NCBI GenBank assembly: GCA_001275005.1
Contig: JWZX01001156.1
Span: 1-12,592 of the forward strand
DNA from: Chrysochromulina tobinii
Taxonomy: Eukaryota > Haptophyta > Prymnesiales > Chrysochromulinaceae
Length of the DNA: 12,592 nt
Direction of reading: 5' to 3'
Part shown: one piece after another, positions 1 to 8,400 of the stretch
Position numbering within the stretch: the stretch's first letter is position 1
Layout of the letters: each line of letters starts with the position of its first letter
Translations under genes and position numbers: made by a program
The notes under the pieces: model-generated
What the model was told of the DNA's origin: nothing
Databases searched by the model: none
What the model saw: only the letters and a program-made list of their open reading frames with translations

Positions 1-2
1 AC

Positions 3-2120
3 TGTGCCATCTACGCCTTCTCCATCACGAGGGATGCCCTGGAGCGCGTCATGGAGCTGATGGATGGTGATGCGGCGGTCGATCTCCTTGGCGAACGCTC
101 CCTGATCTTCGACTACTCGCCGCAGTCCACACGGTACCGTCTTTACCTGGCGGGTGCTGGGGGCGAGGCGCTCTTTGAGCAGGACCACGTCCGGCAGAAC
201 TTCGCCGACGCTCTCGAGACGAACCCCAACACGATGACGATCTCCCCTGTCCGGGATATTCCTCTCAAGCATGGTAACGTCGTGTGCTTGGAGATCGACT
301 GGTCCCCAACGTCGTACGAGCGCATCCTCGAGCTGACTACCCAGGGCTTCGTACGCATCGCTCACCCCACCAAGCTGCACCTCAACGGCACCAAAGTGGC
401 TGTCGCTCAGTCCATCGACGATCTACAGCAAATGTATGGCTACAATATTACTCGCGCCATCGGCTCTACTGCTACCGACGGTGGAAACGAGGTTGGTGCT
501 GCGCCTCTGCGTATTGCACCGCAGACGCTTCGCCTCACGGCTGCGTATGTATCTGGAGCCACCGGACCCTACCCGTCCTGGGCTGCGCCACCGTCGACCC
601 AGCCACCAGGATCGCAGCCGCCACCGTCCACCCTGCCCCCCGCCACTACGCAAGGCGTGGTACCATCGACGGCGCCGCCGCCCGCGCAGGTCTCCCCCGC
701 CGGGGTCGGGGAACTGAACGCTAGCTACAGGCAGTTCAGACTTCACCAAGAGCAATTTCGTGCGTGGTTGGCGACCCAGCCGTCCAACCAGGAGGCAAGC
801 GCTGGCGTGCATACCGCTAGTGACCGGTCCGATATGGAGGTCGTTACGGCGGAGGCCGCGCCTCCTACCCCGGGCGCCCAATGGAACGTCGACGCCTGGC
901 TGGACGGCGCCGCTCGCGAAGCCGCTGTCGCCAGTGGCTCGCCACTGACGAGTGGTGCTTCTGGTGCTCCATCTTCTGCGGACGTTACGGGAGGTAGCCA
1001 GCTGCGCCACCCGCGTCCGCACCCTCTGCCCTCCTTTCCTCCCGGACTCCTTCATCGCCCCTCTTCCATCTCGCCGTCTCATCCTCTTCAACCCGCCCTT
1101 CCTCCACGTGTGCAGCCGCCTGATGGGCGTGGTCGTCTGGGCCGCGTTTCCGCCATGGGCGATGCGCTCCGGTGTGGCACCTCGGGTCCTTCCTGCGACG
1201 TCCGTGCTCCCCTTCTTGCGGAGTGCGCGACCCGGTTGGATGCCATGAGGGCAAGGGAAGAGAGGGGAGATCATGGAGAGCTCGAGAGCGAGCCGACGCA
1301 TACAGCCCTCGAGGCTGCGGTCGGATGTGAAATACCAGGGATAGGCAGTGTGTCAGTTCATGCCGTCGTCGCTAGTGATCATCAGAACGACGTCAGGGGC
1401 GTCGGCGGGGCGGGACGGCCGGGCGGGCTGGGCGGGGCTGAGTCTATTGGCTTGGCGAGGCTTGGCGGGCTAGGCGAGGCTGCGCCTTTCAGCGGGCCAC
1501 ACATGACGGGGGTGTATGCATCTTCGGCACAGCATGGGGAAGCGCCTTTGGACGTGGAGCTTGGGGCCGGCCGGCAGGGCATCGGCATGGCACTGCTCGG
1601 CATTGGGCGGCCGGACGGGACTTCGCCCGATGGCAGGCGCGGCGTGGCTGGGACTGGGATGGACGCGCCTATGGTGCTGCCTATTGCAGCACCTCAGGTT
1701 GCCGGGCTTGGGGCCGACCCGTGGCGCGTGGGGCATCGGCGCGGCACCGCCTGGCGGCGGAATGGGGGCCGAGTTCGGGGCCGCCTGGCAGGGCGTGGCA
1801 CTGCTCGGCGGGGGGCTGGCGCTTGGCGGCGCTTTCGTGCTCGGGGGCGACGTCGGTGTCGACCCATCGTCTCTGTCCATGTGGTGGGGTGCTCATCGAG
1901 AATCTTTTTGGGACAACACCCGCGGGATTCACTCCTACCTTGGCGTCACGTATGCGTCTTGCTCCTATGCGTCTTGCTCCTCGCGCGTGCGGCGCAAGCG
2001 ACGCGCTTGGGGAGACGGGGCGAGCGTTCTGACTCGTGCACTGGTCAGCGATGTCGTACACGTGGCTCCTACTGTTGCTGCGACCGATTGTGCCGTTGCT
2101 TCCGTTGGCGCCATTGCTGA
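3..2120 (+). CDS. Probable LINE ORF1 protein, 5'-partial
   Basis: The frame is open from the left edge, so the first in-frame ATG (51) is probably internal. It ends at TGA 2118-2120, with a second in-frame TGA at 2124. Nucleotides 3-500 encode a mixed, folded-looking segment with charged and hydrophobic residues (for example RYRLYLAGAGGEALFEQ and ILELTTQGFVRIAHPTKLHL). About 570-710 is a Pro/Ser/Thr-rich linker, 720-990 another mixed segment. After about 1390 the protein becomes Gly-rich, then Arg- and Cys-rich low complexity. I recognise no RRM, transposase-22-type or CCHC zinc-knuckle domain. The ORF1 call rests on position, strand and shared frame with ORF2. LINE ORF1 proteins generally bind element RNA; that role is inferred here. 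The region after about 1390 may not be translated in this frame, because another frame is open from 1507. Alternative: an unrelated host gene 5' of the LINE. Confidence 0.5.
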   Translation, partial: CAIYAFSITRDALERVMELMDGDAAVDLLGERSLIFDYSPQSTRYRLYLAGAGGEALFEQDHVRQNFADALETNPNTMTISPVRDIPLKHGNVVCLEIDWSPTSYERILELTTQGFVRIAHPTKLHLNGTKVAVAQSIDDLQQMYGYNITRAIGSTATDGGNEVGAAPLRIAPQTLRLTAAYVSGATGPYPSWAAPPSTQPPGSQPPPSTLPPATTQGVVPSTAPPPAQVSPAGVGELNASYRQFRLHQEQFRAWLATQPSNQEASAGVHTASDRSDMEVVTAEAAPPTPGAQWNVDAWLDGAAREAAVASGSPLTSGASGAPSSADVTGGSQLRHPRPHPLPSFPPGLLHRPSSISPSHPLQPALPPRVQPPDGRGRLGRVSAMGDALRCGTSGPSCDVRAPLLAECATRLDAMRAREERGDHGELESEPTHTALEAAVGCEIPGIGSVSVHAVVASDHQNDVRGVGGAGRPGGLGGAESIGLARLGGLGEAAPFSGPHMTGVYASSAQHGEAPLDVELGAGRQGIGMALLGIGRPDGTSPDGRRGVAGTGMDAPMVLPIAAPQVAGLGADPWRVGHRRGTAWRRNGGRVRGRLAGRGTARRGAGAWRRFRARGRRRCRPIVSVHVVGCSSRIFLGQHPRDSLLPWRHVCVLLLCVLLLARAAQATRLGRRGERSDSCTGQRCRTRGSYCCCDRLCRCFRWRHC
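1391..1810 (+). repeat. G-rich degenerate repeat block at the 3' end of ORF1
   Basis: The + strand turns strongly G-rich here. Three imperfect 10-base units follow one another at 1451, 1461 and 1471 (CTTGGCGAGG, CTTGGCGGGC, TAGGCGAGGC). GCTTGGGGCCG recurs at 1559 and 1706, and GGCACTGCTCGGC at 1589 and 1797, inside longer imperfect copies. The block looks like decayed minisatellite sequence. It changes the predicted protein to Gly-rich low complexity. Confidence 0.6.
1421..1437 (+). promoter_or_regulatory. Putative G-quadruplex motif
   Basis: GGGCGGGCTGGGCGGGG has four G-runs of at least three with loops of 1, 2 and 1 bases, the arrangement favouring very stable quadruplexes in DNA or RNA. 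Two further G-runs lie just upstream (1407-1410 and 1412-1414). It falls in the element's sense strand near the ORF1-to-junction transition. A regulatory role is only inferred. Confidence 0.55.
1951..1980 (+). repeat. Perfect 15-bp tandem duplication
   Basis: TATGCGTCTTGCTCC occurs twice in direct succession (1951-1965 and 1966-1980). The unit is five codons, so the duplication keeps all three frames. It lies where ORF1 (frame ending 2120) and the bridging frame (1507-2622) overlap. Confidence 0.9.
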
Positions 2121-2208
2121 CGCTGACGGCGCCGCTGCTCTCGCCGATACCACCGACGCCGTTCTCCCTGTCGTCCTCGTTTCTGCCGACACTTGTCACG
2201 GCGTTATT

Positions 2209-2315
2209 GCTGTCTATTTTGCTGCTGTCTATCTTGCTGCTGCCGTCTATTTTGCTGCGGCCGTCTATTTTGCTGCGGTCTATCCTGCTGTTGCTGTCTA
2301 TTTTGCTGCTGTTTT
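2209..2315 (+). repeat. Minisatellite with 12/15/18-base units
   Basis: Seven units of the general form GCTGCTGTCTATTTT run in tandem: 2209-2220, 2221-2235, 2236-2253, 2254-2271, 2272-2286, 2287-2304 and a partial 2305-2315. Lengths are 12, 15, 18, 18, 15 and 18 bases, so every length change is a whole triplet. In the bridging frame they encode AVYFAA-type repeats; in the third frame, Leu/Ile-rich ones. The array lies between the ORF1 stop and the opening of ORF2. Confidence 0.85.
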
Positions 2316-2405
2316 CTCCACCACCACACGTATCGCCGCTCCTTCTACCACACGTCGTTCCCTTCGCTGCCGTGGAGCTGGCGACACGAGCGGTGTACGC
2401 GATGA

Positions 2406-5400
2406 GGTGCCCTCTCCGCGTTTCTACCGCGTTTCTCTCCCTTTCCTCGCCACGCCTGCGCCGAGGTTGATCGATTGGCACTGTCTGCTCTTCAACGCAA
2501 TTATCCCGGCCTTGCCCCGTCTCGCCTTCGACGGATTTGGAGTCGCCTTGCTGGGAATGCGCAATTCCGCGGGTATCAGGTTGGATGGGCTGTCGTTCGA
2601 GGACACGGGAGCGACCCGCTGATCGCCGTCGCCAAACTTCTCGTGTCTTCCCGGGAAGTGTGGGTAGATGAACTCGCTGCTACACGAGATGGCTCGGCTG
2701 CGGCGCGCTGGGCTCTCTTGTCGGCACTCGAATCCGCGCTCGAGCTGCGCCTCACCGCTCCCGAGGCTGTTGTCCGCCTGCGTGTGGCTCTCGCACCCTC
2801 TCGAGACTCGCGAGGTGCGCACGGCATGTACCGTAACCAACTGCACCTCCGCGACGGCGTACCAGAGCTCCCCGGGCCGTGGCAGCACGATTGTACTGAA
2901 CCTGGATACGTTCTCATGCATGGACTGGTTGGCGAGCTCGTTGCTCGCCTCTGCGTGGTACTATCTTCGAGACCTAATGCTCCGGGGACGCAATTCTACT
3001 GGCGCACGTCGTGCTCGATTCCCGCTGCTTTCTCGCTTGCCTTTGCGTCCACAGCTTCTCTTCTTGCTCCTATCGGTACCGCTGCTTCGCCCGATGGGGC
3101 TGCTGCTTCATGCACGCCTCCTGATGCCGCGCCGTGCGACGCTCTCGACCGGAGTGTGCTTGTACCTCTTTCATCCGTCACTCCATCCGCACCTGCTGGT
3201 TCTTCTCGTCCACCATTCGATGTTGATCCTGCTGCTGGTCTCCTCACTCCACCGCCCCGAGGGCGCTCTGGCACGGCATGGGAAGATGAGGGCGCGCTCC
3301 TTCACGCCATTGTCGCTGCAAGCTGCGAACCTTCTTCCGCGTGCCACGCACCGCCCACTGATGACGACCCAACCGACGTACGTCCGCCGCCGCCTCCTCT
3401 CTCACCGTCCCTTCCACGTCTTCGCTTCGACACCCTGCCTTCCTCCCACCCGTCGACTCCCACCGTCGATCCTGCGCCCTCCACGTCCACCGGTACTCAG
3501 GCGCTGGTCGCGCCCCTGCTGCCCTCTGCGCCGGTGCTGCCTCCTCGCGGCGAGTCTCTCCTTGTATGGAACGCGGCCGGGTGGTGGTGCGGAGACAGCG
3601 AGTCGGGCTCCGACGAGCACCAGGCTATCGTTGCCTCTCGATATGACGTGCTTAACCCTTTGCTTCGCGGACGCGACGCGCCGACGTACATCGTGCTCAA
3701 CGAGATCAGCGGATCCATGCGAGATTCGGCTCATCCGCGTGGTCTTGGTGCGTGGCTTCGTGCGGCCGGGTATGGCCACTTCTTTTATCCGGGGGGGTCG
3801 ACTACGCGACAGCGCAGCGATGGGTCCACAGGGGCCACTGGCGGCGTCCTCCTCGCGTGGATGCGCAGCGAGACGAGCGCGTGCGGCTCGCCCCACTTTG
3901 ATCCTAAGTCCATGACGATCGCTCTCGACTTTCGCCATCGGAGCTGTGCGCGAGACGCTCCACCTATGCGACTGCTCGCCGTCTACGGGGCGCATCGGCG
4001 GAACGGACGGGAGCAGGCGCTTCGAGCCATCACTCGGCACGTTACGCAGACTCGGGGGTGCCTGGTCGCGGGCGATCTCAACGTTGTTCCTAGTTCTACG
4101 TGGAAATGCCGCGCTCGGCGAATGACCGTCGCCGACGAGGAATTTGCTGCCCTTACGGACGGCGGCGCACTTCTGGATGCCGGTACATCGATGGTCCATA
4201 TTGTTGATCTTGGTCTCGATCACGATCGTGGACAGTTTTCTCGGGCGCACTGGACGGCGACTCTTGCTGATGGGTCGCCACAGGGCACGGCGACACTCGA
4301 TCATGTTCTCACCGCGGGCTTGGAGCGTGGTCGGTGGCAGCGCCGTGCGGCATGGTATGCCTTTGGTGACGATGGCAAGCTCCTATCGGATCACATGGTC
4401 ATTGTCGTGGACCGTGCCTCTCGCTCGGTTACCTCTGACGACCGCGGCGTGCATCGGCCGCCGCGCTTTCTGGTGAGCCGATGGTCCGGGCGCCAGCGAG
4501 CTGCCTTCATCGCCTCTTTTGAGCGCAATCTACAACAGCTGCGTGCTGGCGCGTGGCGCGCCTGCCCGGGGGAGGCTCGACAATCTCTCGCCGAGGGTGC
4601 TACGGCTATCACTCAACTGGTGTCTCTTCTGAATGTCGCCGCCCTCGCCGCGGAGGGCTCCGTGCGGAGCGATCCTCGAGGCGATCGGCTTCGTCGTGTG
4701 CATGACGGTGGAGGCGGCCTTCAAGGGGTTAAGGCGCAGCTCCAACGCCAGCAAGGCATTCTACGGCGTGTTAGAGTTGCCCGTCTCGCCGTCGAGCATG
4801 CTGCTGCATCGCTCGCGGCCTTGCGACACGATGTGCTCGCTCATCTCCGTCTTCGCGCGGAACTTCAACTACAGAGCGCCTTGGCCACCGAGCGGGCGCT
4901 TTATACACCCACCTCGGCCACGTACCTTGCTCGCCACGACCGTAGCCTCCATCGTGCTCTGCTCAGGCCGTATCTTGGACCGCCCGATCAAGCTGCTGCC
5001 GTGCGCTCGTCTGCGGCCGCCTCTCGGCTTCTTCGCGACATTACCTACTACAGCCATCAACTTCGAAAGCTTGAGCGACGGGCCGATCGCCCGATCTGGC
5101 AGGGGATTGCCGATGCGATGGCGGGTGGCGGGCGCGACGCCATCGTTGCTGCGATGAGGCGGCCGACGCAGCGCGATGGTTCCCACGGCGGCATTATGGG
5201 CTTGTACCGCAATGACCAGCCGATGGTCAACCGCAACGGCGCTCAAGTTCCAGGCGAATGGATTAGCGAACCCTCGGCGGTACGGGCGGAAGCGGGCGCC
5301 ATCTACCGACACATCGATGATGCCAACTTTGGTGCTGGTACCGTGGACGCTCGCGTGATTGGGTTTCACAACGCCCTGTGTCAGCCCCCGTGGCCCGAGC

Positions 5401-8400
5401 TTCCCGGCCACGACGGTTCAGAGTGGCGCCTTCCACACGAGTGCGATTTTGCTGCCTTTTGTGCACTGCTTTGGCGCATGCACTCGAACAAGGCTACCTC
5501 TCTTGACCGCGTCTCCAAGGAGATGCTCGAACTCCTCCCCGACGCGCTGCGTCGTCCCTTCTACGTTGCGGCCATGGCTGTGGCCACTCCCGACGCGCGC
5601 GGTGCCCGCTCCAAGCCCGCGTACTGGACGCGCGTGCCGGTCAAGCTCCTCGATAAGAAGGTCCCGTCGCCGTGCATCTCCAAGAAGCGCGACATCGGTC
5701 TCCCTTCGCAGTTGCTGAAGATTCAAGCGGGTCTCTACCTGCCCGCGTACGCGGCAATCATGGGACGGCTGCCTGGCAACTTTGGCTGGACGCCCGGAGT
5801 GGCTGCGCGTGGCGCCGCCTTGTGTGGCGGCCTCGTGCTCGATCACACACATCTCCTGTCGCACTTTCTCCTCGCCATTTACGCGGATATCCAGCGCTTC
5901 TTCCCGTCTATGGACCGTGGCTACGTCCTTATTGCTGAACAGTGGCGCGGGCTCCCGCGCGATGTGCGCGAGGCGACCCTTGCACTCTACCACGACTCCT
6001 GCTTCCTCTACGAGACGGAGCATGGGCTCGCCGAGGGTGCTGCGCGACCTGCTCGCGACTCGGGTGGCGTCGAGTTCGACTTCACGACCGTTCAGTCGCG
6101 GTGCGGCTACTTCCAGGGGTGCCTCCTCTCTACCGAAAAGGCCAAGATTTTTATGGCCAGCCTCAGCGAGGCGATCGACACGCTGGTCGGCGGCGGCGGG
6201 GTTCGTTTGTGGAACGGCACTTTCCACGGGGGACGGCGGTACCCGAGCATTCTTTGCGCCGACGACCTGCTCGGTAGCTTGACGAGCTGGGTGGCTGGCA
6301 TCGTCTTCATTCGCCTTCTGGACGAGTGGGCCGACGTCTCGGCTAGCCACTTTGGCATCGCCGACGACGCGTCCAAGACGACGTTCTCTGCCATCTTTGT
6401 CGATGGCTCCGGCGTGCCGCACGAAGCCCCGGCGCCGCCTGCGTTCCTCGCCGCCGCGCGCATTGGTGGCCGCGCCATCCCGCGCCTCCCGTACGACGCC
6501 GAGTACGCACACGTCGGCGATCGACGCAAGCTCAACGGCGATCAGAGCCCCACCCGGGGCAAAGCGGTCGGCCTCTGCATGGCGTGGCTCAAGCGCGTTG
6601 AGCAGATGTGTAGGTGCAGCCCGCGCGAGTTTGCTCATGCTACATACGTTGGCCTTGCCTCTGTCATCGACGCGTACGCTCCGTTGGCGCCGCTGACTTT
6701 CGCGCAAGCCGAGGCGATCGAAAAGGTTAAGCGTGCTATTTATAAGCGACGCTTCCGCGGGCTGGTCTCTGCAGCCTGCGCCGACCGGTATCTACCTGAT
6801 GCTCTGCGCGCGGCCCCACAGTACGGTCTCCTCACGGCAGGCCTTCCCGAGGCCTCGCGTGTTGGCGATGGGTGGTTTCACTGCGCTTCTCTCAACGCCG
6901 CCAGCATCCACGCTGCTTTTACCGACGCCATCTCCGATGGCATCGACAGCCAGCTCCGATTCTGTGCCCGGGCGCTTCTTTCCCTTACGTGCTTTCTCTG
7001 GGGCAGCTTTGGTGCCCATCCGGCCACTTGGTCTTGGGTACACCTCGAACATCTCCTTGCGAACCCGGATCCATCCGTCGGCTCCTCCTCGGTGGGCCGT
7101 GTCTTCGCCACCGAGGTCTACATGAAAAACGTGGCTTTGCTTCGCCGACTCGCCGCATTGTCCAACGGCGATCTAGCGCCCTCGTTCAACTTCACCTTCG
7201 AGCACGTACCGCCCGCCGGGGATCCCTTTGATCGGACCGCCCTCATCTACTCTTCCAAGCTGGCGCATGATACCTTACGCTTGTTTGAGGGCGACCTCAT
7301 CTCGGAGACCACGTGCGTGCAACTTGGGCGACGGCGTCGACCGGTGTGGCTTCTCCTCTCTGCAGGCATTGTCGTCCGGTCGCATGTATGTCGTGCAGAC
7401 GGCTCCGACTTTATGACCTTTGCTGAAGCGGCGCTGGTCGTACCCGCGTTTGCGCGACGTGCGGGTTCTGCACTCCTCGCCTCGCAACGCGCGTGGGATC
7501 AACTGATCACCGACCTTCGCGATCTCGACGTCGAGACGGTCCCGGGGGAGGCCGTCCTCGATGCACAGACGATCTGGCGGGGCACGGCGTTCAACATGGC
7601 CGGGGCGCCTGACGGCTCCGCCGGCACTGGGCCCCGCGCCGAGCTCGATGATCTCATACAGCGCATGGCGAACGGCGACGTCGCCGCCGCGAGCGAGTGG
7701 ACAGCTGCTTATCGCACCTGGTCCGCGGCACCACCCCCCCCGCGATGCGAACGGCCGCTGCCGTCACCCACCGCGGAGGAACTCTGCGGTCCTCACACCC
7801 GATTTCTCGTCCCTGCGCGCGGAGGGGAAATCGAGACCATTGTCCGAGGACGGCCCGCCCCGACCTGCTCCGCGGTTGATGCGGCTGTGCTTGCGCGGTT
7901 CCAGTCGCAATCGTGGCGCGTCGCCCGCGACGGCCGCTCGCTTGCCTGCTCCCACGGCACCGAGCTCCGGCAGGCGTCCGTCATCGTCCAACTCTACGCG
8001 GCCGCGCTCCCCATCGCCATCGCTGCGTTCGACCGCGAGCAAGCCGCCAAGGCTCATCGTCGTCTCAAAGTCAACGAGAAGCGCAACCTTGCTGGACTCG
8101 ACCCGCTGCCGCCCGATGAGCCTACTCCCGAGGAGAGGTCCTGGCAAGGGGGACCGGGCTTCTGCGTTGCGCTCGCCAATGCAACCCTCGACGAGATGCT
8201 CGCCGACGAGCAGAGCCAAGGGTTCGCCTACACGGCTGCGGTTGTCGGCGATGGGTCGTGGGATCCTCGGCGGAAGCGCCTCTCGCGCGCCGCGCTGATG
8301 CATACCGGCGCATGCCTCGGCGGCGCTCTCGCTGCCGACGACTTGATTGGAGGCACTCGCGACAACTACGATGCCGAGCTTGCGCATCGCGTCGATGCGC

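Larger units (their letters stand above)
1507..2622 (+). other. ORF1-ORF2 junction: bridging open frame
   Basis: One frame (first ATG 1516, TGA at 2620-2622) is open from 1507 to 2622. It overlaps the end of ORF1 (to 2120) and the beginning of the ORF2 frame (from 2406). ORF1 and ORF2 share a frame but are separated by TGA codons at 2118, 2124 and 2403. The translated product is Gly/Ala/Trp-rich with AVYFAA repeats and matches no domain I know. It could be a translated linker joined by two frameshifts, a decayed end of ORF1, or simply GC-rich sequence with few stops. The 285 bases between 2121 and 2405 hold nothing else I can identify. Confidence 0.35.

Noticed and set aside
2036-2470. Leu/Ile-rich frame that looks like a membrane protein
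   Set aside because: Its hydrophobicity comes from reading the minisatellite in another phase. It overlaps two other open frames and has no independent support.
2475-2477. TTG at 2475 as the true start of ORF2
   Set aside because: Nothing special surrounds it. The frame is open back to 2406 and the position only reflects a permissive start-codon rule.
2668-3915. A 415-codon + strand frame starting with ATG inside ORF2
   Set aside because: It is Arg/Leu/Pro-rich low complexity and overlaps ORF2, which encodes the intact endonuclease from 3555 onward.
5418-6707. Minus-strand frame of 429 codons across the RT region
   Set aside because: It is a shadow of GC-rich ORF2. It shows no motif, while the opposite strand carries RT motifs A, B and C.
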